A DNA stretch of 64,000 nucleotides from SIG714 sp964638675 (GTDB lineage: Bacteria; Bacillota; Clostridia; Oscillospirales; CAG-272), in NCBI GenBank assembly GCA_964638675.1, contig CAZXAU010000001.1, forward strand, positions 213,550-277,549, given 5' to 3'. A program made the position numbers and the translations under genes. Positions 35,130 through 43,885 of this stretch are shown piece by piece. The notes beneath the pieces are model-generated. The model saw nothing but the letters and a program-made list of their open reading frames with translations. It did not search any database and was not told where the DNA came from. How positions within the stretch are numbered: position 1 is the stretch's first letter; each line of letters begins with the position of its first letter.

Positions 35130-36305
35130 ATGACCGGAAATTTTGAAAATGTAAAGTGGCAGGAAAACGGAAAGCTTAAGCTGCTCATTATAGTCGGCAC
35201 ACGCCCTGAGATCATACGTCTTGCAGAGGTAATAAAAAAGTGCCGCAAATATTTTGACACGATTCTTGCCCACACGGGACAGAATTACGACTACAACCTC
35301 AACGGAGTTTTCTTCCGTGATCTTAAGTTAGGCGAGCCTGAAGTATATCTCAATGCAGTCGGCAGTGATCTCGGAGAAACGATGGGCAATATTATTTCAT
35401 CCTCATATCAGCTGATGGCGCAGATAAAGCCTGACGGAGTGCTTGTTCTCGGCGATACAAACTCCTGCCTTTCTGTAATAGGAGCAAAACGTCTTCATAT
35501 TCCGATCTTCCATATGGAGGCAGGAAACCGTTGCAAGGATGAGTGTCTGCCTGAGGAAACCAACAGAAGAATTGTTGATATTATAAGCGATGTCAACATG
35601 GCATATTCTGAGCACGCAAGGCGTTATCTCGCCGATTGCGGACTTCCGAAGGAACGCACGTATGTCACGGGTTCGCCTATGGCAGAGGTGCTGCACAGTA
35701 ATCTGAATGAGATTGAAAAGTCTGATATACACGAAAGACTCGGACTTGAAAAAGGAAGATATATCCTCCTTTCGGCACACCGTGAGGAGAATATAGACAC
35801 CGAAAAGAATTTTCTCTCACTCTTTGGTGCGATAAATAAAATGGCTGAAAAGTACGATATGCCGATCCTTTATTCCTGCCATCCACGCTCACGCAAGAGA
35901 ATTGAGCAGAGTGGATTTGAGCTTGACCCGAGAGTCATTCGTCATGAGCCGCTCGGATTCCATGATTACAACTGCCTGCAGATGAATGCATTCTGTGTAG
36001 TTTCAGACAGCGGAACGCTTCCCGAGGAATCAAGCTTTTTCACAAGCGTCGGGCATCCTTTTCCTGCTGTATGTATAAGGACCTCTACCGAACGCCCCGA
36101 AGCGCTTGATAAAGCATGCTTTATACTTTCGGGAATAGACGAAAAAGGACTTCTTCAATCGGTAGAAACGGCGGTCGAGATGAATAAAAATTGCGATTAC
36201 GGCATACCTGTACCCGATTACATTGAAGAAAATGTTTCGTCAAAGGTTGTAAAGATAATTCAGAGCTATGTCGGTGTTGTCAATAAAATGGTCTGGAGAA
36301 AATAA
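35130..36305 (+). CDS. capG: UDP-HexNAc C2-epimerase (CapG/WecB family)
   Basis: 391 aa. The WecB fold is clear: LLIIVGTRPEIIRLAEVIK, HTGQNYDYNLNGVFF, VLGDTNSCL, HMEAGNRCKDECLPEETNRRI, TGSPMAEVL, LLSAHREENID and VSDSGTLPEESSFF. CapG-like members act on 6-deoxy-hexosamine intermediates rather than on UDP-GlcNAc; the NRCKDE form of the loop fits that group. The ATG at 35130 follows GGTGGAGG by 8 nt; a GTG at 35115 is inside the Shine-Dalgarno. Last gene of the locus, 15 bp before a terminator. Confidence 0.87.
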   Translation: MTGNFENVKWQENGKLKLLIIVGTRPEIIRLAEVIKKCRKYFDTILAHTGQNYDYNLNGVFFRDLKLGEPEVYLNAVGSDLGETMGNIISSSYQLMAQIKPDGVLVLGDTNSCLSVIGAKRLHIPIFHMEAGNRCKDECLPEETNRRIVDIISDVNMAYSEHARRYLADCGLPKERTYVTGSPMAEVLHSNLNEIEKSDIHERLGLEKGRYILLSAHREENIDTEKNFLSLFGAINKMAEKYDMPILYSCHPRSRKRIEQSGFELDPRVIRHEPLGFHDYNCLQMNAFCVVSDSGTLPEESSFFTSVGHPFPAVCIRTSTERPEALDKACFILSGIDEKGLLQSVETAVEMNKNCDYGIPVPDYIEENVSSKVVKIIQSYVGVVNKMVWRK

Positions 36306-36320
36306 ATTAGAACAAAATAA

Positions 36321-36360
36321 GCCGTACAGAAGGATACTGATCAGTCTGTGCGGCGTTTTT
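36321..36360 (+). terminator. Terminator of the polysaccharide locus
   Basis: GCCGTACAGA (36321-36330) pairs with TCTGTGCGGC (36345-36354) over 10 bp including one GU, followed by GTTTTT. It separates the locus from the pyrH region. Confidence 0.9.
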
Positions 36361-36434
36361 AATATCAGGCTTTTTATTGAAGTTTGTTTTTTCTCAGAAA
36401 ATAAAAATATTTAACAATGTTCACACTCGGCTAC

Positions 36435-36463
36435 TTGACATTTAAGCAGTTATATAGTATAAT
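36435..36463 (+). promoter_or_regulatory. Perfect sigma-A promoter before the small unknown gene
   Basis: TTGACA (36435-36440), 17-bp spacer, TATAAT (36458-36463): exact consensus. The start would be near 36470, with a 40-nt leader. It likely drives the small gene, pyrH and frr. Confidence 0.9.
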
Positions 36464-36510
36464 ACAATAAGTTACTATAGAATATTATACGAAAGAGGGG
36501 CAAATGATAT

Positions 36511-36822
36511 ATGGCTGTTGTTGAAAAAAGCACAGTTGAGGGTTCTTTTATCACATATAAGGGAAAGCCTTTTGTCAGACAGGGACACATGATGTGCTAC
36601 GGAAGCTTGCAGGATGATTATATAATGCAGCTTATAACCATGAAAAGCAAGGATGTAACAATAGGCGGTGTGAAGAATGCCGTGCCTGCAATGGTGATAG
36701 TTCAGATACTTAAAAAGAATGGTGATAACGGAGCATGGGAGACTGTCAAACAGTTCAATAAAAACGGATTCTATGATGCATTCATGATCGGTTACAACTA
36801 TATGCAGAGCTTGCAGAAATGA
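36511..36822 (+). CDS. Conserved-looking small protein of unknown function
   Basis: 103 aa; family not recognised. The protein starts MAVVEKSTVEGSFITYKGKP and has no signal peptide, membrane helix or cysteine-rich motif. It mixes short beta-like stretches (MIVQ region AMVIVQILKKN) with a lysine-rich surface and ends FMIGYNYMQSLQK; only one Cys is present. It has GAGGGG before the start and an exact-consensus promoter 48 bp upstream, so it is probably well expressed. The stop overlaps a possible pyrH start (ATGA at 36819). Position where rpsB-tsf often sits suggests a housekeeping role, but this is inference. Confidence 0.75.
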   Translation: MAVVEKSTVEGSFITYKGKPFVRQGHMMCYGSLQDDYIMQLITMKSKDVTIGGVKNAVPAMVIVQILKKNGDNGAWETVKQFNKNGFYDAFMIGYNYMQSLQK

Positions 36823-36842
36823 CGGAAAGTGAGTGTATAGGT

Positions 36843-37580
36843 ATGAGTTTGGATTTCAAATACGGTAAAGTGTTGCTCAAACTTTCGGGAGAAGCTCTTT
36901 CAAAGGGAAGTAACGGGATCTACAATTATGATGTGCTTGATGATATCTGTAATCAGATAAAAGTATGTGTACAGAGTGGAGTAAAAGTTGCCGTGACTGT
37001 CGGCGCAGGTAATATATGGCGTGGACTTCGCAACGGAAGAAACTTTGAACGCAACAAGGCGGATCAGATGGGCATGCTTGCCACAGTGATCAATTGTCTT
37101 GCTCTGCAGAATACATTTGAAAATCTCGGTGTTCAAAGTGTGGTCATGACACAATGTCCGATGCCCGTATTTGCCGAGAGCTACAATGTGCGTGACGCAA
37201 AGAGATATATGGATGAGGGAAAGATCATTATATTCGGGTGCGGAACGGGAAGCCCTTTCTTCTCGACCGATACAGGTGCTGTCCTCAAGGCGGCGGAACT
37301 CGGAGTTGATGCAATACTCTTTGCGAAGAATATTGACGGGGTGTATACGGCAGATCCGGCTAAAGACCCTTGCGCGAGAAAATACTCACATCTTTCATAC
37401 CGCACCATACTCAGGGATAAGCTTGGTGCTATGGATCTCACAGCGGCTGCATTCTGCGAGGATAACTCGCTGACGACCATATGCTTCGGACTCAATGAGG
37501 AAAACTCGGTTGTCAGAGCGGCTGCAGGCGAAAAGATAGGAACTGTTCTTTCATGCCATGATGACGATATACTCGATTAG
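36843..37580 (+). CDS. pyrH: UMP kinase
   Basis: 245 aa from this start. KVLLKLSGEALSKG is the P-loop-like amino acid kinase motif; VGAGNIWRGL, DQMGMLATVINCLALQ, TGSPFFSTDTGAVLKAAELG and KNIDGVYTADP complete the UMP kinase signature. It phosphorylates UMP to UDP in the cytoplasm. Two starts are possible: 36819 (ATGA overlap with the previous gene, eight extra residues) and 36843, chosen because homologues begin close to the KLSGEAL strand. Neither has a strong Shine-Dalgarno. It lies before frr as in most bacteria. Confidence 0.95.
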   Translation: MSLDFKYGKVLLKLSGEALSKGSNGIYNYDVLDDICNQIKVCVQSGVKVAVTVGAGNIWRGLRNGRNFERNKADQMGMLATVINCLALQNTFENLGVQSVVMTQCPMPVFAESYNVRDAKRYMDEGKIIIFGCGTGSPFFSTDTGAVLKAAELGVDAILFAKNIDGVYTADPAKDPCARKYSHLSYRTILRDKLGAMDLTAAAFCEDNSLTTICFGLNEENSVVRAAAGEKIGTVLSCHDDDILD

Positions 37581-37631
37581 TCAAAAATAAAATATAAAGA
37601 TAAATTAAGGATAAATTACGGAGGAAAAAAT

Positions 37632-38186
37632 ATGAAGCTTGATCTCAAACCTTACGAAGAAAAAATGAAAAAATCAATAGCATCCTATGAGAATGAACTT
37701 TCGCTCATCAGAGTCGGCAGAGCAAATCCCGCCGTACTTGCAAATGTCAGAGTTGATTACTATGGATCGCCCACACCTGTAAATCAGGTGGCGGAGATAA
37801 AAGCGTCTGACCCGAAAACTCTTGTTATCACACCGTGGGACGCAAGCCTTCTTAAAGCTATCGAAAAGGCGATTGTCGCAGCAGACCTCGGATTCAATCC
37901 GCAGAATGACGGAAAGGTTATAAGAATCGCTTTCCCGACGCTTACAGAGGAAAAACGCCGCAGTATCACTAAGGATGTGGCAAAAGCGGGAGAAGATGCA
38001 AAGATCGCACTCCGCAACATTCGCCGTGATGCGAACGATAAGATCAAAGAAATGAAGAAAAACTCGGAATTGACCGAGGACGAACAGAAGCAGTCCGAAA
38101 AGCAGACACAGGAGCTTACCGATAAGTATATCAAGAAGATTGATGAGCTGACTGCAAAGAAGAATCAGGAAGTTATGTCTATCTGA
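37632..38186 (+). CDS. frr: Ribosome recycling factor
   Basis: 184 aa, the exact family length. LSLIRVGRANPAVLANVRVDYYG at the N terminus, IRIAFPTLTEEKRR and VRNIRRD-like ALRNIRRDANDKIKEMKK are typical. RRF splits post-termination ribosomes together with EF-G. It has TTACGGAGG before the start. A 51-bp A/T-rich gap separates it from pyrH. It is followed by a good intrinsic terminator at 38223. Confidence 0.97.
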   Translation: MKLDLKPYEEKMKKSIASYENELSLIRVGRANPAVLANVRVDYYGSPTPVNQVAEIKASDPKTLVITPWDASLLKAIEKAIVAADLGFNPQNDGKVIRIAFPTLTEEKRRSITKDVAKAGEDAKIALRNIRRDANDKIKEMKKNSELTEDEQKQSEKQTQELTDKYIKKIDELTAKKNQEVMSI

Positions 38187-38222
38187 CATTCTGCACTTAT
38201 TATCGGAATACAGTAATTATTG

Positions 38223-38262
38223 CCGGACGGCAGGCATATGCCTCCGTCCGGATCTCTTTTTC
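38223..38262 (+). terminator. Terminator between frr and uppS
   Basis: CCGGACGG (38223-38230) pairs with CCGTCCGG (38244-38251), and AGGCAT with ATGCCT inside, leaving one bulged C; then ATCTCTTTTTC. A second small stem CTTTTTC/GAAAAAG follows. No clear new promoter is seen before uppS, so partial readthrough is likely. Confidence 0.85.
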
Positions 38263-38311
38263 AGAGTGAAAAAGAATACAGGTGTCAAAACATACGGCAG
38301 GGGGCATTTCA

Positions 38312-39019
38312 ATGGCAGATGAAAAAAGTGTGGTTTGTGATGACAGGCTTCGTCACATAGCCTTTATCATGGATGGAAATGGCAGATGGGCAAGAAAACG
38401 TCTGTTGCCGAGAGAAAGCGGACATAAGGCAGGGGCAGGAATAATAAAGCAGATAGTAAGACACTGCGGTGATATAGGGATCAAGGTAGTTACGCTTTAT
38501 GCTTTTTCTACCGAGAATTGGAAGCGTTCAGAGCGTGAGATCTCGGCTCTCATGTCACTTCTCTCATCGTTTATTGACGAAGCCACCGAATCCTTTGAGA
38601 AAGAAAAAGTGAAGGTTGTATTTTTGGGCGATCTTGATCGGATTCCGGAGAGAATTGCCAAAAAAGCGAGAAAGCTCGAGGAGCTTACCTCATCGTATGA
38701 ACGGCGGCTGAATATTGCCCTCAACTACGGAGGGAGAGCCGAAATTGTAAATGCGGTCAATAAATTGCTTGAAGACGGAAAAAAGAATGTGAGCGAGGAT
38801 GATATCTCGGGTATGCTTTATACCGCAGGATGTCCTGACCCCGATCTGATCGTCAGAACGGCAGGCGAATATCGGTTATCGAATTTTCTGATGTGGCAGA
38901 GTGCTTATTCCGAGCTATATTTTACAGATACACTCTGGCCTGACCTTACTAATGAGGATGTGGATAAGGCAGTTATATCCTTTTATTCAAGAAAAAGAAA
39001 CTTCGGCGGAATTAAGTAA
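38312..39019 (+). CDS. uppS: Undecaprenyl diphosphate synthase
   Basis: 235 aa. IAFIMDGNGRWARKR (catalytic Asp), GHKAGAGIIKQIV, TLYAFSTENWKRSEREI, LNYGGRAEIVNAVNK and RTAGEYRLSNFLMWQSAYSELYF are the cis-prenyltransferase signature. It extends farnesyl diphosphate with eight isopentenyl units to the lipid carrier used by peptidoglycan and by the polysaccharide locus. The ATG at 38312 has AGGGGG 7 nt upstream; the GTG at 38282 is not favoured. It opens the uppS-cdsA-dxr-rseP-ispG block. Confidence 0.96.
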   Translation: MADEKSVVCDDRLRHIAFIMDGNGRWARKRLLPRESGHKAGAGIIKQIVRHCGDIGIKVVTLYAFSTENWKRSEREISALMSLLSSFIDEATESFEKEKVKVVFLGDLDRIPERIAKKARKLEELTSSYERRLNIALNYGGRAEIVNAVNKLLEDGKKNVSEDDISGMLYTAGCPDPDLIVRTAGEYRLSNFLMWQSAYSELYFTDTLWPDLTNEDVDKAVISFYSRKRNFGGIK

Positions 39020-39219
39020 ACATATTTGTCTGATGCCGGAAAAACATATTTAACACAGTAGATAATTAAGACAAAAACGGAATATTATATTTTTTCAGAG
39101 CGTATTTATAAAAGTCAAACTGCGCTGCGGAACTTTTTCGGTGGAATCTCCGACTTTACGCATGCTGCCTTCTTGAGTACAAAATATTAAACGATTACCG
39201 GAAACGGAGAAAAACAAAG

Positions 39220-40053
39220 ATGAAGAAACGAACAATAACTGCAATGATAGCACTTGCTTTTTTTGCACCGTTTATTTTGCTGGCAGGAATAAGTGACGGA
39301 CTGTCACTTGTAATTGCATGTCAGATCATTGCTATAGTATCGACATTCGAGGTTCTTCGCATGACCTCCTTGCTGAATAAATTATATGTTTCTCTGCCTT
39401 GTTTTATTGTTTCGGTCTTTATTCCGATGTTGACGCTGATCGTCAAGAATGAATTTTTCTCCGGAACGGCAATAACTTTTTTTTATCTTGCCTTTTATCT
39501 CCTCTCATGTGCGGTTTTTGACAGAAATTCGGATATCAAGGAATATTCGGTTCTGCTTATGCTCATGTTTTATATAGTTGTTTCAATTTCCTGTATTGTC
39601 AGGCTGTACAGAGAAGAATACGGACAATATATATACCTGCTCTCATTTTTCGGTGCCTGGGCGACCGACAGCGGTGCATACATTTTCGGAAAGCTTTTCG
39701 GCAGACATAAGCTCATTCCTGCGGTAAGCCCTAACAAGACGGTTGAGGGTGCGATTGGCGGGATCATTACGAATGTCGGATTTTTCTATGCATATCTTCT
39801 CGTTATTGGCGGAATTCTCGATATTTCGATAAGACCCCTCGAAACTGCACTTGTTGCAGTGCTTGTATCTGTCGTTTCAATGCTCGGCGACCTTATAATG
39901 TCACTTATAAAACGCCGTTACGGAATCAAGGATTTCGGAAAAATGTTTCCGGGGCACGGTGGAATGCTCGACAGAGTTGACAGCGTTCTTGCGGTTGCAC
40001 CATTTATGCTTATTGTTTTCATTTTGGTTGAAAATTTCAACCTCTTCATGTAA
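39220..40053 (+). CDS. cdsA: Phosphatidate cytidylyltransferase
   Basis: 277 aa integral membrane enzyme with about seven to eight helices. The C-terminal signature GDLIMSLIKRRYGIKDFGKMFPGHGGMLDRVDS is nearly canonical, and ATDSGAYIFGKLFGRHKL contributes to the active site. It makes CDP-diacylglycerol from phosphatidate and CTP. ACGGAGA precedes the start. The 200-bp gap upstream shows no gene or clear regulatory motif. Confidence 0.95.
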   Translation: MKKRTITAMIALAFFAPFILLAGISDGLSLVIACQIIAIVSTFEVLRMTSLLNKLYVSLPCFIVSVFIPMLTLIVKNEFFSGTAITFFYLAFYLLSCAVFDRNSDIKEYSVLLMLMFYIVVSISCIVRLYREEYGQYIYLLSFFGAWATDSGAYIFGKLFGRHKLIPAVSPNKTVEGAIGGIITNVGFFYAYLLVIGGILDISIRPLETALVAVLVSVVSMLGDLIMSLIKRRYGIKDFGKMFPGHGGMLDRVDSVLAVAPFMLIVFILVENFNLFM

Positions 40054-40106
40054 TAACAATCGGAATCTGTTTTTATTGAATACTTACGGAGGAAACCGGA
40101 GAAAGC

Positions 40107-41243
40107 ATGAAAATCACAATACTCGGATCTACGGGATCTATAGGAAAACAATCAATCGATGTCGCAAAGCATATGGGATATTCGGTTCCCGTCATTACCG
40201 TAGGCAAAAATATAAAACTTGCCGAAGAGCAGATCAGGGATATAAAGCCGCAAATATGTGCAGTTGCGGATGAAGGTGCGGCGAAACTGCTTAGGATTGC
40301 CGTTGCAGACACATCTACCGATGTAATATCGGGAAGTGAGGGAATAATCGAAGCGGCAGGGTATCTGGACAGCGATGTCATAATAAATTCAATTGTCGGT
40401 ATGGCAGGACTTCTTCCTACACTTTCAGCTTTGAAAACGGGGAGCAGGCTCGCACTTGCAAATAAGGAAACTCTTGTATGCGCCGGCGACATTGTAATGA
40501 ATGAGGTTAAAAGCCGTAAGGTTGAGCTTATACCTGTGGACAGTGAACACAGTGCAATTTTCAGATGCCTTGTCGGAAATAAAAAATACAAAAAACTTAT
40601 TCTTACGGCATCGGGCGGCCCGTTTTTCGGAAAAAGCTCCGACGAGCTTGAGAATGTTACTATAGATAAAGTCCTTTCACATCCTACCTGGAGTATGGGG
40701 GCAAAAATTACGGTTGACTCGGCGACACTGATGAACAAAGGCTTTGAGGTTATAGAAGCTTGTCACCTATATGACTGTACACCGCAAAGGGTCGATGTCG
40801 TTGTTCACCGTGAAAGCATAATCCATTCAATGGTGCAATTTGAGGATAACTCATATTTGGCACAGCTGTCACAGCCCGATATGCGTGAGTGCATACAGTA
40901 CGCACTGACATATCCCGATATCCTTCGCTCCGAGCTTGATGAGCTTGATTTTTCATCACACGGAAAGCTGACATTCTATAAGCCCGACAATAAGGCATTC
41001 CCACTGCTTTCATTTGCCGAGAAAATGTTTGAAAAGGGCGGAATCTATCCGAGTGCAATGAATGGTGCCAATGAGGAGGCAGTTGCGATCTTCCTTGAGG
41101 GTAAGATATCCTTCAGTGATATTTCACGTTCGGTTATGTTTGTGACTGAGGGAATGCCCGATATAAAATCTCCGTCGCTTGATGATATCATATCGGCAGG
41201 AAATGAAGCGAGAATGAGGGTACGTGAATATTTTGCAGGATAA
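40107..41243 (+). CDS. dxr: 1-deoxy-D-xylulose 5-phosphate reductoisomerase
   Basis: 378 aa. ITILGSTGSIGKQSIDV (NADPH loop), ANKETLVCAG, PVDSEHSAIFRCL, ASGGPFFG, HPTWSMGAKITVDSATLMNKG and HRESIIHSMV are diagnostic. It converts DXP to MEP, the committed step of the MEP isoprenoid pathway, and so supplies precursors for uppS. GGAGAAAGC precedes the start. Cluster with rseP and ispG is typical for Clostridia. Confidence 0.97.
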   Translation: MKITILGSTGSIGKQSIDVAKHMGYSVPVITVGKNIKLAEEQIRDIKPQICAVADEGAAKLLRIAVADTSTDVISGSEGIIEAAGYLDSDVIINSIVGMAGLLPTLSALKTGSRLALANKETLVCAGDIVMNEVKSRKVELIPVDSEHSAIFRCLVGNKKYKKLILTASGGPFFGKSSDELENVTIDKVLSHPTWSMGAKITVDSATLMNKGFEVIEACHLYDCTPQRVDVVVHRESIIHSMVQFEDNSYLAQLSQPDMRECIQYALTYPDILRSELDELDFSSHGKLTFYKPDNKAFPLLSFAEKMFEKGGIYPSAMNGANEEAVAIFLEGKISFSDISRSVMFVTEGMPDIKSPSLDDIISAGNEARMRVREYFAG

Positions 41244-41329
41244 AACATATTATATATAGTTATACAGTTTATCTTATTACAGTCAGGCCGCAGATGGCGG
41301 TCAATTGAATCGAAGGATGGTTGATTTCA

Positions 41330-42664
41330 ATGGGAATAGAAACAATTCTACTTGCAATAGTCATATTCGGAACACTTATACTCGTTCACGAGTTGGGGCA
41401 TTACACTTTTGCCAGAATATTTGATGTTGAAATAACCGAATTCGCAATAGGTATGGGACCGAAGCTTGTTTCAAAGGTCAGCAAAAAGACGGGAATAAGA
41501 TATTCGCTCCGTGCAATACCTATAGGCGGTTTTGTATCGATGGTAGGCGAAAATGAAGAATGTGCCGATAATCCGAGGGCGTTTTCAAATAAAAAAGCCT
41601 GGCAAAAGCTTGTGATCACCGCGGCAGGTGCCGCTGTGAATATGATCATCGGATTTATTCTGATGATCTGCTATACTTTTACGATTTCGACATTCGGCGG
41701 AACACAGATTGCCGGATTTCATGAAGTCATTGTATCCGATGATGTAGTACTGAGTGCCCGTGCCGCATCGGGTGAGGGAAAGCTTTCCTACTGTTTCGAG
41801 AATGGCGACAGGATCATATCGGTTGACGGGGCTCAGGTATCAACTACCCAGGAGCTTACACAACTGCTTGAACAAAAATCGCAGACAGGGGAAAGAAGTA
41901 TTCTAGGCGTACAAAGAGAAGGAAAAACAATTGAAATAACTGCTGTAAAGGGAAGCTATCTCGTTCCTGTGACACATGGAGAAGAGTCGGCAAGGATCGA
42001 GAAGAGCGATGACGGTTTGCTTACTGTTGTCAGCGATGCCAAGCTGAAAAAGGGAGATACAATATATTCGGTCGGAGGAAGGCGTGTATATACATCTGCC
42101 GATCTTAACTATGAATTGATGATGAAGGGATACAAACCGGTCGATATCAAGGTCATAAGGGATGGTGAAAAGTTGACGCTTAAGGATGTTACTTTTTCCA
42201 CTGCAATAGAGCAGGAGGTTGATCTCGGCTTGCTTGAGTACTCTATCTATTCGGTAGAAAAAAATTTCAAAAATACTGTTGTGAATGCCTTTTCCGAGTG
42301 CAGAATGGCTGTAGTTATGGTGTTTGATTCACTGGGAGGGATTTTCTCGGGACGATTCGGACTGCGTCAGATGTCGGGCGTTGTGGGAACGACCGAGGCT
42401 ATCGGTCAGGCGGCAAGCAACGGATTGGATACATTGCTCTATTTCTGTGCACTGATTTCGGTCAATCTCGGAATTTTCAATCTTCTTCCGGTTCCTGCAC
42501 TTGACGGCGGTCACATTGTTTTCCATTTTCTTGAGGTATTGAGGGGAAAACCAATCAATCAAAAATACGAAGCGTTGATCCACGGCATCGGAATGATGCT
42601 TTTGCTCCTCCTTGTTGCAATTATTACGATCAGCGATATTTTAAAACTGCTCGGGATCGGATGA
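41330..42664 (+). CDS. rseP: RseP-type site-2 intramembrane metalloprotease
   Basis: 444 aa. Zinc motif HELGHY in the first helix, IPIGGFVSMVGE beta loop, two PDZ-like segments around residues 130-290 (one with GDTIYSVGGRRVY), and the third-ligand motif NLLPVPALDGGHI. It cleaves anti-sigma factors or signal peptide remnants within the membrane. The start at 41330 follows GGATGG; a TTG at 41321 is not favoured. Three C-terminal helices are visible. It differs from the compact M50 protease at 13587, which lacks PDZ domains. Confidence 0.94.
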   Translation: MGIETILLAIVIFGTLILVHELGHYTFARIFDVEITEFAIGMGPKLVSKVSKKTGIRYSLRAIPIGGFVSMVGENEECADNPRAFSNKKAWQKLVITAAGAAVNMIIGFILMICYTFTISTFGGTQIAGFHEVIVSDDVVLSARAASGEGKLSYCFENGDRIISVDGAQVSTTQELTQLLEQKSQTGERSILGVQREGKTIEITAVKGSYLVPVTHGEESARIEKSDDGLLTVVSDAKLKKGDTIYSVGGRRVYTSADLNYELMMKGYKPVDIKVIRDGEKLTLKDVTFSTAIEQEVDLGLLEYSIYSVEKNFKNTVVNAFSECRMAVVMVFDSLGGIFSGRFGLRQMSGVVGTTEAIGQAASNGLDTLLYFCALISVNLGIFNLLPVPALDGGHIVFHFLEVLRGKPINQKYEALIHGIGMMLLLLLVAIITISDILKLLGIG

Positions 42665-42676
42665 TGTGAAGGACTT

Positions 42677-43783
42677 ATGAACTATAACGATATAAGAAGA
42701 AAAAGTGCGCAAGTGCAGATAGGAGATATAAAGATCGGTGGAGATAACCCTATCGCCGTTCAGTCGATGGTCAATGTCTCATCGTATGAAGATATTCTCT
42801 CACAAATGCAGAGCTTGCAGGATGTCGGATGCGATATCGTCAGAATGACGGTTCCTGATGAGGAAAGTGCCGCGATCCTCCAAAGACTTAAAAGATCCGG
42901 GATAAAAATGCCTATAGTTGCCGACATTCACTTTGATTGGAGAATGGCTGTGCTTGCCGCAAAGAGCGGTGCTGACAAAATCAGGATAAATCCCGGAAAT
43001 ATAGGTTCACTTGAGAATATTATGGCTGTTGTAAACGCCTGCAAGGAAAGGCATTTGCCTATCCGCGTGGGAGTGAACAGCGGCTCACTACAAAAGGACA
43101 AGCTTGATAAATACGGTGCAGTCACGCCCGAGGCACTTGCAGAATCGGCACTTGAAAATGTCCGTATACTGAATGATTGTGATTTCAACGATATAGTGGT
43201 TGCGGTCAAATCTTCATCTCCTGCTTATATGGCAAGGGCGAATTCCATAATTGCCGAAAAAACAAATCTGCCGATACATCTGGGAGTTACCGAAGCAGGC
43301 AGCGGAAAAATGGGGATCATCAAGGGTGCAAGCGGCATCGGCGGAATGCTTTGTGCAGGAATCGGTGATACATTGCGTGTTTCACTGACAGATGAACCGG
43401 TCAATGAGGTTTATGCGGCAATAGATATACTGAAATCGGTTGGCTTTTATTCAAAGCCTTTTGTGAATATCGTGGCGTGCCCGACCTGCGGAAGGACAAA
43501 GATCGATCTGATACCAATAGTCAGGGAGCTTGAAGCACGTACCGAGAAGCTTGCGGTGAGGAACAATATCACCGTGGCAGTCATGGGATGCGTTGTCAAC
43601 GGTCCCGGAGAGGCCAAAGACGCCGATATCGGAATTGCAGGCGGAAAAGGCGAAGGAATGCTTTTCAGAAATGGAAAAACGATCGGCAAGATAAGTGAGG
43701 ACCGCTTTGTTGACGCACTCATGAGTGAAATTCTCTTGATAGATGAGGAGAAAAGCAATTCTGTATCTGCCGATAACGGCTGA
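42677..43783 (+). CDS. ispG: 4-hydroxy-3-methylbut-2-en-1-yl diphosphate synthase (flavodoxin)
   Basis: 368 aa. The TIM-barrel start GGDNPIAVQSMVNV, ADIHFDWRMA, KIRINPGNIGS and the 4Fe-4S ligands in VACPTCGRTKID and MGCVVNGPGEAKDADIGIAGGKG are clear. It converts MEcPP to HMBPP near the end of the MEP pathway. It starts 13 bp after rseP. A GC hairpin lies 48 bp after the stop, before polC. Confidence 0.97.
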   Translation: MNYNDIRRKSAQVQIGDIKIGGDNPIAVQSMVNVSSYEDILSQMQSLQDVGCDIVRMTVPDEESAAILQRLKRSGIKMPIVADIHFDWRMAVLAAKSGADKIRINPGNIGSLENIMAVVNACKERHLPIRVGVNSGSLQKDKLDKYGAVTPEALAESALENVRILNDCDFNDIVVAVKSSSPAYMARANSIIAEKTNLPIHLGVTEAGSGKMGIIKGASGIGGMLCAGIGDTLRVSLTDEPVNEVYAAIDILKSVGFYSKPFVNIVACPTCGRTKIDLIPIVRELEARTEKLAVRNNITVAVMGCVVNGPGEAKDADIGIAGGKGEGMLFRNGKTIGKISEDRFVDALMSEILLIDEEKSNSVSADNG

Positions 43784-43830
43784 TGCGGCAGAAAAAACGA
43801 TTCAAAACGAATTACAGAAAAAAATACAAA

Positions 43831-43849
43831 GGGCGTCCCGGTGACGCCC
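43831..43849 (+). terminator. Small GC-rich hairpin between ispG and polC
   Basis: GGGCGTC (43831-43837) and GACGCCC (43843-43849) with a 5-nt loop. The tail is ATTTCAG, not a T tract, so it is a weak terminator or an mRNA processing/stability element. Confidence 0.4.
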
Positions 43850-43885
43850 ATTTCAGACTGACTATAAAACGATTAAGGGAAAAAT

